Source: a bacterium
GTDB taxonomy: Bacteria; Actinomycetota; Acidimicrobiia; Spongiisociales; ZC4RG35
NCBI GenBank assembly: GCA_028819345.1
Contig: JAPPLW010000070.1
Span: forward strand, 1-63,255
Length of the DNA: 63,255 nt
Direction of reading: 5' to 3'
Numbering within the stretch: the first letter of the stretch is position 1; every line of letters begins with the position of its first letter. The notes under the pieces were generated by a model that saw nothing but the letters and a program-made list of their open reading frames with translations, was not told the origin of the DNA and made no database searches. Positions 53,153 through 61,142 of this stretch are shown here, piece by piece. The translations under genes and the position numbers were made by a program.

Positions 53153-53896
53153 GTGGCCGGCCATTCCAAGTGGGCGAACATCAAGCACCGCAAGGGGCGA
53201 CAGGACGCGGCCCGCGGAAAACTCTTCGCCAAGCTGGCCAAGGCCATCGAGACCGAAGCGCGCAAGGGCGGTGGGGATCCGGACGCCAACTATGCATTGG
53301 CGGCGGCGGTTTCGAAGGCCAAGGCGGTCTCCATGCCCAATGACAACATCCTGCGAGCGATCAAACGGGGGACCGGGGAGAGTGCGGGGGTCGCCTACGA
53401 CGAGTTGTGGTATGAGGGGTACGCTCCCGGGGGAGTGGCGGTCTACGTGCAGGTCCTCACCGACAATCGTCGCCGGGCCGCCGCCGACGTGCGGGCGGTG
53501 TTCACCCGCAATGGGGGGAGCCTGGGAGAGCCGGGATCGGTGGGTTACCTCTTCCAGCCCAAAGGGCTGATCGCCACGGCCGGGGACGAGGACGATGTGC
53601 TGCTGGCGGCGCTGGAGGCAGGGGCGGAGGACGTGAGGGAGACGGGTGACTCCTGGGAGGTGATCACCCCGCCGAGGGCCATGGCCGGAGTTCGAGCGGC
53701 TATGGAGGAATCGGGCTTGGCCGTGGAGTCGGCGGAACTGACCCAACTCCCTATCTCGGAGGTGGCCGTGGACCAACGCACCGCTCCCCGGGTCCTGAGG
53801 CTGGTGGACGCCTTGGAGGACCTCGACGACGTGCAGAGCGTGTTCTCGAATTTCGAGATCAGCGATCAGATCCTGGAGGCGTTGGCCGGCCCGTGA
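53153..53896 (+). CDS. YebC/PmpR family regulatory protein
   Basis: 247 aa. Begins with the family block AGHSKWANIKHRKGRQDA; RAIKRGTG and YEGYAPGGVAVYV follow. Members bind DNA or aid translation of proline-rich stretches. Gene order yebC-ruvCAB is widespread. GTG 53153 directly gives the conserved N-terminus. Confidence 0.95.
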   Translation: MAGHSKWANIKHRKGRQDAARGKLFAKLAKAIETEARKGGGDPDANYALAAAVSKAKAVSMPNDNILRAIKRGTGESAGVAYDELWYEGYAPGGVAVYVQVLTDNRRRAAADVRAVFTRNGGSLGEPGSVGYLFQPKGLIATAGDEDDVLLAALEAGAEDVRETGDSWEVITPPRAMAGVRAAMEESGLAVESAELTQLPISEVAVDQRTAPRVLRLVDALEDLDDVQSVFSNFEISDQILEALAGP

Positions 53897-53967
53897 CAGG
53901 CGCCGGGTAGGGCGGCGGGAGAGTAAAGGCCGGGATCATAGTCCGGCGTTCCTTACACTTTAACTAG

Positions 53968-54450
53968 GTGTTGGTATTGGGAGTAGATCCTGGTCTGGCC
54001 CGCACCGGGTACGCGGTGGTGAGCCGGGGCAGCCCCCATCGGGTGGTGGCCATGGGGGTGATCAGCACTCCGGTGAAGTGGCCGCTGGAGAACCGGTTGC
54101 AGGAGTTGGCCGGCGACCTCTCTGACGTCATCCGACGTTACCAACCGGGCGCTCTTGCCCTGGAGAAGGTCTACATAAAAGGGAACCGTTCCGCGGCATC
54201 GGCGGTCGAGAGAGCCACCGGGGTCGTGATGCTCACCTCTGCAGAGGCGGGGATACCCGTTCGGGAGTACATTCCCAGCACTATCAAGAAGGTCGTGACC
54301 GGTGATGGGCGCGCCACCAAGGAGGCGGTACAACGGTCCCTGTGGAGAACCCTGAAGCTGTCGGAGAACGGCCTGCCCCATGACGCCTTCGACGCGGTGG
54401 CGGTGGCGATCTGTCACCTCCAGCACCTGCACTTGGAAATCGTGTCGTGA
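53968..54450 (+). CDS. ruvC: Crossover junction endodeoxyribonuclease RuvC
   Basis: 160 aa. Holliday-junction resolvase; acidic catalytic residues lie in GVDPGLARTGYAVV, LEKVYIKGNRSAA and HDAFDAVAVAICH. Start GTG 53968; a TACACT box 8 nt upstream suggests an internal, leaderless promoter. Overlaps ruvA. Confidence 0.96.
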   Translation: MLVLGVDPGLARTGYAVVSRGSPHRVVAMGVISTPVKWPLENRLQELAGDLSDVIRRYQPGALALEKVYIKGNRSAASAVERATGVVMLTSAEAGIPVREYIPSTIKKVVTGDGRATKEAVQRSLWRTLKLSENGLPHDAFDAVAVAICHLQHLHLEIVS

Positions 54451-55016
54451 TAGGATCCTTACGGGGAACCCTGACCGAGAGAAAACCGGAGGGGATCGTC
54501 ATCGATGTGGGGGGTGTGGGATACGAGGTGACCATGGCGCCGTCTGCAGTGGAGGACCTCCCCGGGGAAAGGAGGGAGATTGTGATTAGCACCCACATGC
54601 ATGTGTGGGCCGACGGGATGAGATTGTACGGATTCGGCCACTCCGAGGAGCGGGACCTGTTCCGGGTGTTGCTCTCCGCACAGGGGGTGGGGCCCAAGAT
54701 GGCCCTGGCGGTCCTCTCCACCCTGGCCGCACAGGAGGTTCGCGAGGCGGTGCGCCGGGAGGACGTGGCGGTTTTCACCCGGGTGAACGGAGTGGGGAAG
54801 AAGACCGCCCAGAGACTGATCTTGGACCTCAAGGGCAAGCTGGAGGCATCCGAGGCCAATGTGTTGGAGGGCGCCTCCCGCTCCGCCGACCTGTGGGCGG
54901 CCCTCTCGGGTCTGGGCTATCGCAGTCACGAAATCCGGCGGGCGACCGAGGCCATTGATGCCGGCGTCGGGTTCGAGGACCAATTGAAGGCCGCGCTGGC
55001 GGAGCTGGGAAGATGA
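54447..55016 (+). CDS. ruvA: Holliday junction branch migration protein RuvA
   Basis: 189 aa. Domain I (GSLRGTLTERKPEGIVIDVGGVGYEV), domain II helix-hairpin-helix pair (LLSAQGVGPKMALAVLS; VNGVGKKTAQRLILDLKGKL) and a RuvB-contacting domain III. GTG start within the ruvC stop; ends by ATGA overlap with ruvB. Confidence 0.97.
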   Translation: MIGSLRGTLTERKPEGIVIDVGGVGYEVTMAPSAVEDLPGERREIVISTHMHVWADGMRLYGFGHSEERDLFRVLLSAQGVGPKMALAVLSTLAAQEVREAVRREDVAVFTRVNGVGKKTAQRLILDLKGKLEASEANVLEGASRSADLWAALSGLGYRSHEIRRATEAIDAGVGFEDQLKAALAELGR

Positions 55017-56035
55017 GAGAGGAACGAGTGGTCGCCCAGCAGCCGGTGAAGGCGGAGGCCGAGCTGGAGGCGACCCTGCGTCCCCGGTCCCTGGGAGAAT
55101 TCATCGGTCAACCCCTCCTGCAGGAGAGGCTCCGGATTTCCATCGAGGCGGCGGCGAAGATGGGCATTCCCATGGGGCACGTGCTCTTCTCCGGACCGCC
55201 CGGACTGGGCAAGACCTCCATGGCGGGGGTGATCGCCCAGGAGTTAGGGGCGAACATGCGAAGAAGCTCGGGCCCCGCCCTGGACCGGCCGGGAGACCTG
55301 GCCTCGATCCTGTCGGGCTTGGAGAGAGGCGACATCTTCTTCGTGGACGAGCTTCACCGCCTGTCCCGGATAGTGGAGGAGGTCCTGTATCCGGCGATGG
55401 AGGACTTCGCCCTGGACATCGTGGTCGGCAGGGGGGCGGGCGCCACGACCTACCGGCTCAACCTCCAGCCGTTCACCCTGGTGGGCGCCACGACCCGGCT
55501 GGGGATGATCTCCTCCCCCCTGCGGGACCGTTTCCAGATCATCGAGCGCTTCGATTACTACACGCCCGAGGAACTCCGGCAGATAGTCGTACGCTCCGCA
55601 GGGATTCTGGGAGTGAAGATCACCGGTGCCGGCGCGGAGATAGTGGCGGCGCGGAGCAGGGGCACCGCCCGGGTGGCCAACCGGCTCCTTGCCCGGGTGC
55701 GCGACTACGCGATCGCCCGGTCGGACGGGTCCGTGACCGGCAAGGTGGCCCTCCGGGCCCTGGAGATGCTGGAGGTGGACGATCTGGGACTGGACAAGGT
55801 GGATCGCTCCATCCTGGAGTCGGTGGTCCACAAGTTCGGTGGCGGGCCGGTCGGCCTGGGGACCCTGGCCATCGCGGTCGGCGAGGAGCCGGAGACGGTG
55901 GAGGAGGCCTACGAGCCATTCCTGCTGCAGGCAGGACTTCTGCAGAGGACCCCGAGGGGGAGGGTCGCCACCGAGGGGACCTACCTCCACCTGGGACTGA
56001 CCCCTCCGGCCGATCCCCAACTCCGTCTGGTCTGA
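55013..56035 (+). CDS. ruvB: Holliday junction ATP-dependent DNA helicase RuvB
   Basis: 340 aa AAA+ motor. Walker A GPPGLGKTS, Walker B FFVDELHRL (Leu for the usual Ile), sensor 1 GATTRLGMIS, arginine finger in LRDRF, C-terminal winged helix GLLQRTPRGRVATEGTY. No SOS box was seen at the ruvC or ruvA starts, so this operon may not be under LexA here. Confidence 0.97.
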   Translation: MREERVVAQQPVKAEAELEATLRPRSLGEFIGQPLLQERLRISIEAAAKMGIPMGHVLFSGPPGLGKTSMAGVIAQELGANMRRSSGPALDRPGDLASILSGLERGDIFFVDELHRLSRIVEEVLYPAMEDFALDIVVGRGAGATTYRLNLQPFTLVGATTRLGMISSPLRDRFQIIERFDYYTPEELRQIVVRSAGILGVKITGAGAEIVAARSRGTARVANRLLARVRDYAIARSDGSVTGKVALRALEMLEVDDLGLDKVDRSILESVVHKFGGGPVGLGTLAIAVGEEPETVEEAYEPFLLQAGLLQRTPRGRVATEGTYLHLGLTPPADPQLRLV

Positions 56036-56047
56036 CTCCGGCCGGAG

Positions 56048-57076
56048 ATGCTCACCGTCGAGCTGGATTATCCCCTTCCACCGGAAGCGGTGGCGCAGAC
56101 CCCGGTCGAGCCGCGCCACGCCTCGCGGCTGCTGGACACCCGGACCCTCACGCACCGGACCTTCCTGGAACTGGCCGACCTCCTGGAGGCGGGAGACCTG
56201 TTGGTGGTCAACCGGACCAGGGTGCGGGCTGCCCGCCTGCGCGGCGTGAAGGTGGGGACCGGGGGCAGGGTGGAGGCGTTGGTGCTGCGCCGACTCTCCG
56301 AGGAGCGGTGGGAGGCGCTCCTGCGTCCGTCCCGGAGGCTCCGCCCGGGCGTCCTGGTGCAGTTCGGCCCGCTTCGGGCCGAGGTGGTCTCCGGCCCGGT
56401 TGACGGAGTGGCGGTCCTGGATCTGTCCGGCCCCGGCGAGGTGGAGGAACTCGTGGAACAGGAAGGGGAGGTGCCGCTTCCTCCTTACATCAGCCGGTCC
56501 CTCCAGGACCCCGAGCGTTACCAGACAGTATTCGCCTCCCGGCTCGGATCATCCGCGGCGCCCACCGCCGGGCTGCACTTCACCAACCGGGTCCTGGAGG
56601 CCCTGGCCCGAAAGGGGGTGGAGCGGACCGAGATCGACCTGGAGGTCGGGTGGGCCACCTTCCGCCCGATCGGCGCCGCGCGGATTGAGGACCATCCCAT
56701 GGGCGTGGAGCGGTTCCGGCTGCCGGACGAGGCGGCTGCAGCTGTGGACCGGTGCCGGGCCAAGGGCGGCCGGGTGGTGGCCGTGGGCACCACCGTGGTC
56801 AGGACCCTGGAGACCTGCGCGTCCTCGGACGGGCTGGTCACACCCGGCGAAGGGCAAACCCGGCTGTACGTGACGCCGGGCTATCGATTCCGGGTGGTGG
56901 ATCTCATGGTCACGAACTTCCACGCCCCCAGATCGAGTTTGCTGGCCCTGGTGTGGGCGTTCATGGGCGAGGAGTGGAGGGAGGCCTACCGGACCGCCTT
57001 GGAGCACGGGTACCGCTTTCTCTCCTTCGGGGACGCCATGCTGGCCGAGCGCCACCCCGGGATGGGCCGGGAATGA
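56048..57076 (+). CDS. queA: S-adenosylmethionine:tRNA ribosyltransferase-isomerase QueA
   Basis: 342 aa. Makes epoxyqueuosine from preQ1-modified tRNA. Blocks: LDYPLPPEAVAQTPVEPR, the GDLLVVNRTRV stretch, YQTVFASRLGSSAAPTAGLHF, and TNFHAPRSSLLALVWAFMG. Starts 12 nt after ruvB; overlaps tgt by 4 nt. Confidence 0.96.
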   Translation: MLTVELDYPLPPEAVAQTPVEPRHASRLLDTRTLTHRTFLELADLLEAGDLLVVNRTRVRAARLRGVKVGTGGRVEALVLRRLSEERWEALLRPSRRLRPGVLVQFGPLRAEVVSGPVDGVAVLDLSGPGEVEELVEQEGEVPLPPYISRSLQDPERYQTVFASRLGSSAAPTAGLHFTNRVLEALARKGVERTEIDLEVGWATFRPIGAARIEDHPMGVERFRLPDEAAAAVDRCRAKGGRVVAVGTTVVRTLETCASSDGLVTPGEGQTRLYVTPGYRFRVVDLMVTNFHAPRSSLLALVWAFMGEEWREAYRTALEHGYRFLSFGDAMLAERHPGMGRE

Positions 57077-58197
57077 CCCCGGTCTCCTGGACGCCGGAGG
57101 CGACCGACGGGCCCGCCCGGGCGGGGACGCTTCACACCCCGCACGGGGACGTCCCCACTCCGGTGTTCATGCCGGTCGGCACCCGCGCCTCCGTGAAGGG
57201 CCTGGACGCCGCCGACCTGGAGGGGATAGGGACCACCATGGTGCTGGCCAACACCTATCACCTGATGCTGAGACCGGGCTCGGATCTGATCCACCGGATG
57301 GGGGGTCTGCACGGTTTCATGTCCTGGCGCCGTCCGGTCCTCACCGACTCGGGTGGGTATCAGGTCTTCTCCCTCGATCCCCGGATCACCGAGGAGGGGG
57401 CCGTCTTTCGCTCCGTCTACGACGGGTCCGAGGTGAGCCTCACCCCCGAGCAGGCAGTGCGTCACCAGGAGCGGTTGGGGGCGGACGTGGCCATGGTCCT
57501 CGACATCTGCCTGGGCCTTCCCTCCGCGCTTTCCGAACTAGAGGAGGCGATGGAGCGCACCCTCCGTTGGTCGGAGCGGTCCCTGGCCGCCCACCGCCGT
57601 CCCGACCAGGCTCTGTTCGGGATCGTGCAGGGCGGCGTGTCGCCCGGACTCCGCCGGGCCAGCGCCGCGGCCACGGCGGCACTGGGCTTCCCGGGATTCG
57701 GCATCGGGGGGCTTTCGGTGGGCGAGCCGGCTTCGGAGCGCAACCTGGCCCTGGAGGCCACCATGACAGAACTCCCCACCGGGCGTCCTCGTTACCTGAT
57801 GGGCGTCGGGGACCCGCAGGGAATCGTCGACGCCATCGCCAGGGGAGTGGACATGTTCGACTGTGTCTGGCCCACCCGCCTGGCCCGGCACGGGAAGGTC
57901 CTGGGGCGGAGGGGCGACTACAACCTGCGCGCCGCCGCCTTCGCCACCGACGAGCGGCCTCTCGACCCCGACTGCGAATGCTCGGTGTGCGGTCGCTACA
58001 CCCGGTCCTACCTTCGGCATTTGCTGCGGGTGCGGGAGACCTCTTCGGGGCGTCTGATCTCCATTCACAACCTCGCGTATGTGACCGGGCTGATGAACGC
58101 CGCCCGCCGGGCGATAGTGGCGGGGGATTTCTCCGGGTTCTGCCGCCGGTTCGCCGAACTGAGAGTTTCCCGCGAAGCACCCGGCCCGCTAATCTGA
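57073..58197 (+). CDS. tgt: Queuine tRNA-ribosyltransferase (TGT)
   Basis: 374 aa. Exchanges G34 for preQ1. DSGGYQVFSL holds the first catalytic Asp; MFDCVWPTRLARHG contains the nucleophilic Asp; zinc ligands are C-x-C-x2-C plus His in the DCECSVCGRYTRSYLRHLL region. ATG 57073 within the queA stop; longer frames overlap queA. Confidence 0.96.
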   Translation: MTPVSWTPEATDGPARAGTLHTPHGDVPTPVFMPVGTRASVKGLDAADLEGIGTTMVLANTYHLMLRPGSDLIHRMGGLHGFMSWRRPVLTDSGGYQVFSLDPRITEEGAVFRSVYDGSEVSLTPEQAVRHQERLGADVAMVLDICLGLPSALSELEEAMERTLRWSERSLAAHRRPDQALFGIVQGGVSPGLRRASAAATAALGFPGFGIGGLSVGEPASERNLALEATMTELPTGRPRYLMGVGDPQGIVDAIARGVDMFDCVWPTRLARHGKVLGRRGDYNLRAAAFATDERPLDPDCECSVCGRYTRSYLRHLLRVRETSSGRLISIHNLAYVTGLMNAARRAIVAGDFSGFCRRFAELRVSREAPGPLI

Positions 58198-58233
58198 TAG
58201 CTTTCAGGCGCACTGAAACAGGAGTTGTCGGTA

Positions 58234-58521
58234 ATGATTTTCGCTCAAGAGTCGGCAGGAAGCCCGATTTTCACCTGGCTGGTCCTCGGCGGGTTTCTTT
58301 TGTTCTTTTATTTTCTGCTCATCAGGCCCCAACGCAAGCGGGCACGCCAGCAGCAGGAACTGGTGGCGAACCTGAATTTGGGCGACCAGGTGCAGACCAT
58401 TGGGGGAATCATGGGACAGGTTCGCAGCGTGGAGGAGGACTCAGTGGTGATCGAACTTGAGTACGGGTCGATACGCATCGCCAAGAGGGCCATAGCTTCC
58501 AAACAGGCCGTGGAAGGCTGA
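58234..58521 (+). CDS. yajC: Preprotein translocase subunit YajC
   Basis: 95 aa. One N-terminal transmembrane helix followed by RPQRKRARQQQELVANLNLGDQVQTIGGIMGQ, the YajC signature. Partner of SecDF. ATG 58234 has GGAG 9 nt upstream, ruling out TTG 58225. Confidence 0.95.
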   Translation: MIFAQESAGSPIFTWLVLGGFLLFFYFLLIRPQRKRARQQQELVANLNLGDQVQTIGGIMGQVRSVEEDSVVIELEYGSIRIAKRAIASKQAVEG

Positions 58522-58524
58522 TCC

Positions 58525-60039
58525 GTGCTTCGGCGGGTCATCGGCCTGCTGATTGTCGCAGGGATCGCCTGGGGAGGCCTGGCTGCCGTCTACCTGCTGG
58601 GCATCGAGCCCAAGCTGGGCCTGGACCTGCAGGGCGGTACCTCGGTGGTGCTGACCGCACCCGACGACACGGATCCCGATGTGATGGAGTATGCGGTGGA
58701 GATCATGCGCAGCCGCATCGAGGACGTGGGCGGCGTCCAGGAGCCGGAAATCTCCATCTCGGGCGGCACCACGGTGCTGGTACAGCTACCCGGGGTGCAG
58801 AACGAGCAGCAGGCGCTTGACGCCATCGGCCGTACCGGCCGCCTGTCGTTTCGCCCGGTGCTGGAGTCCACGCCCGGCCTTGAGGGGCCCCTGGTGACCA
58901 CCACCACGATTGCACAGTCGGAGGGCGATGAACCCGCCGCGGAGGAGGCGACTACGACTTCCACGGCCCCCGTCACCGCCACCACCCTTCCCGACGTTCC
59001 GGAGGGAGTTGACCCGATCACCGGGCTAACGGTCTCCGATGATCCCGACACTATCGCCTACCTGCCCAACTTCTCCCTGTTCGGGATGGAGGTCCTGACC
59101 GTTGGCCCCGCCGCCATGACCGGCTCGGATGTCTCGCAGGCGCTTCCCGGTTTCAACAGCGTCTCGGCCCAGTGGGTGGTGAATCTCTCGCTCACCTCGG
59201 AGGGGGGCGACCTGTTCGCAGAACTCACTGGTCAGGCCGCCGGCTACCCGATCGGCGACCCCCGCCGCCAGATCGCAATCGTGCTGGACGGACAGATCAT
59301 CGCCTCTCCCCAGGTCGCCGAGGACGTGGCCGCCGGGGTGGGCATCACCGGAGGCGACGCGATAATCACCCTGGGGGCCGATCCCGCCGCGGAGGACCAG
59401 GCTCAGAACCTGGCGGTGATCCTCCGCTACGGTTCACTGCCGGTTGCCTTCGAGAGGAGCCAGGTGGAGAAGGTCTCGGCCACCCTGGGATCGGATTCGC
59501 TGCAGATCGGCCTCATCTCGGGAATCGCGGGGTTGGTCCTGGTGGCGGTGGTGCTGTTGCTCTACTACCGCGCGCTGGGACTGGTGGCGGTGCTGGGGAT
59601 CGCGGTGTTCGGGTCCCTCCTGATCGCCATCTACGCCCTGTTGGGCCACTACCAGGGGGTCACCCTCACGTTGGCCGGAGTCACCGGAATAATCGTGGCG
59701 GTGGGCATCACCGCCGACTCATACATCGTCTACTTCGAGCGGATCAAGGACGAACTCCGGGCCGGGAGGACCGTTCCCTCCGCCGCCGCCCAGGGCTTTC
59801 GCACCGCCTTTCGCACTATCCTGACCGCCGACACCGTCTCCATCCTGGGCGCCACGCTCCTGTGGCTGCTGACGGTCGGAGCGGTCAGGGGGTTCGCGTT
59901 GTCGCTGGGGATCGCCACCGTCCTGGACATCTTCGTGGCCCGGACCTTCACCCGCCGGGCCGCCTGGGTGCTGGCGCACAGTCCATTGGGTAGGAAGGGT
60001 TGGTTCTCCATGCCCGCCGCCGCGGGAGAGAGCCGATGA
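58525..60039 (+). CDS. secD: Protein translocase subunit SecD
   Basis: 504 aa, six membrane helices. N-terminal GLDLQGGTSVVL motif, a large external P1 domain, and the conserved GIDADSYIV-like segment here GITADSYIVYFERIKDEL. P1 carries a Thr/Ala/Glu-rich insert (about residues 130-160) common in actinobacteria. Uses the proton gradient to pull exported proteins. GTG 58525; overlaps secF. Confidence 0.96.
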   Translation: MLRRVIGLLIVAGIAWGGLAAVYLLGIEPKLGLDLQGGTSVVLTAPDDTDPDVMEYAVEIMRSRIEDVGGVQEPEISISGGTTVLVQLPGVQNEQQALDAIGRTGRLSFRPVLESTPGLEGPLVTTTTIAQSEGDEPAAEEATTTSTAPVTATTLPDVPEGVDPITGLTVSDDPDTIAYLPNFSLFGMEVLTVGPAAMTGSDVSQALPGFNSVSAQWVVNLSLTSEGGDLFAELTGQAAGYPIGDPRRQIAIVLDGQIIASPQVAEDVAAGVGITGGDAIITLGADPAAEDQAQNLAVILRYGSLPVAFERSQVEKVSATLGSDSLQIGLISGIAGLVLVAVVLLLYYRALGLVAVLGIAVFGSLLIAIYALLGHYQGVTLTLAGVTGIIVAVGITADSYIVYFERIKDELRAGRTVPSAAAQGFRTAFRTILTADTVSILGATLLWLLTVGAVRGFALSLGIATVLDIFVARTFTRRAAWVLAHSPLGRKGWFSMPAAAGESR

Positions 60040-61106
60040 GCCTCTGGCGAGACATCTCCCGGGGCGAGACCCGCATCGACTTCGTGGGCTTGCGACGCCG
60101 ATGGTTCTACATCTCGGCCGTCCTGCTGCTGGTGTCGGTGGCGACGGTGACCGCGCTCGGTCTCAATCTGGGCCTGGAGTTCACAGGGGGCGTGCAGGTC
60201 CAGACCGAGAACCGGAGCGGGGTCGCGGTGGGGGAGTTGGAGAGCGCTATTACCGGATTGGGGGTCGTCGACTTTCGTATCCAGGAGATAGACGAGGGCC
60301 AATCGATTCGAATCCAGACCGGGCCGATCTCCTCCGCGCTCGAGGACGAGATGGTTGCTTCCCTGGCGGTGCTGGTGGGCGCCCCGCCCGAAGACGTCAA
60401 CCGCCAGGCGGTGGGCCCCACCTTCGGGGCATTGGTGGCCCGCCGTGCCCTTTGGGCCCTGGGAGTCTTCCTGGGGGCGGTGGTGATATTCATCTCGATC
60501 CGCCTCCAGTGGAAGATGGCGCTCTCGGGAATCGTCGCCCTCCTCCACGACCTGGTGCTGACCATCGGGATATATGCGATCACCCGCTTCGAGGTGACAC
60601 CCGCCACGGTGGTGGCGGCGCTCACCGTGTTGGGCTACTCCCTGTACGACACGGTGGTGGTCTTTGATCGGGTGAGAGAACTCGAGGGTGACTACTCCGA
60701 TGTTCTCACCTATTCGGAGATCGTCAACCGGTCGATGAACATGGTGCTGGCCCGCTCCATCAATACCTCTCTTACCTCCCTGATCCCGGTGGGCAGCATC
60801 CTGTTCGTGGGTTCGTTGATACTGGGCGCCGCCCCCTTGCGGGACTTCTCCCTGGCGCTGTTCGTGGGGATCGCCGCGGGCACCTACTCATCCATATTCG
60901 TGGCCTCCCCCCTGCTTGCCCTGTGGAGGGAGAGGGAGGTCGCCTGGACCGATCAGCGGCGCAGGATGGCAAGGAAACGAGGCGGGTCCGACCGGGACTT
61001 GCCGGAGGAGCCCACCGAGCCGGCCGAGCCGCCGACCACCTCCGAACTGTTCTCCATGGAGGGAGGAGCCTCACCGCGCCCGCCCCGCCGCCGGCGCCGC
61101 AGATAG
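60036..61106 (+). CDS. secF: Protein translocase subunit SecF
   Basis: 356 aa, six membrane helices. LGLEFTGGVQVQ in the first periplasmic loop; GYSLYDTVVVFDRVRE, the SecF counterpart of the SecD signature; RSINTSLTSLIPV. A charged Arg/Glu/Pro C-terminal tail of ~45 residues is cytoplasmic. ATG 60036 lies in the secD stop. Confidence 0.96.
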   Translation: MSLWRDISRGETRIDFVGLRRRWFYISAVLLLVSVATVTALGLNLGLEFTGGVQVQTENRSGVAVGELESAITGLGVVDFRIQEIDEGQSIRIQTGPISSALEDEMVASLAVLVGAPPEDVNRQAVGPTFGALVARRALWALGVFLGAVVIFISIRLQWKMALSGIVALLHDLVLTIGIYAITRFEVTPATVVAALTVLGYSLYDTVVVFDRVRELEGDYSDVLTYSEIVNRSMNMVLARSINTSLTSLIPVGSILFVGSLILGAAPLRDFSLALFVGIAAGTYSSIFVASPLLALWREREVAWTDQRRRMARKRGGSDRDLPEEPTEPAEPPTTSELFSMEGGASPRPPRRRRRR

Positions 61107-61142
61107 GTCCTCCCGGGACGGCGGTCGGTTAGACTATCGCGG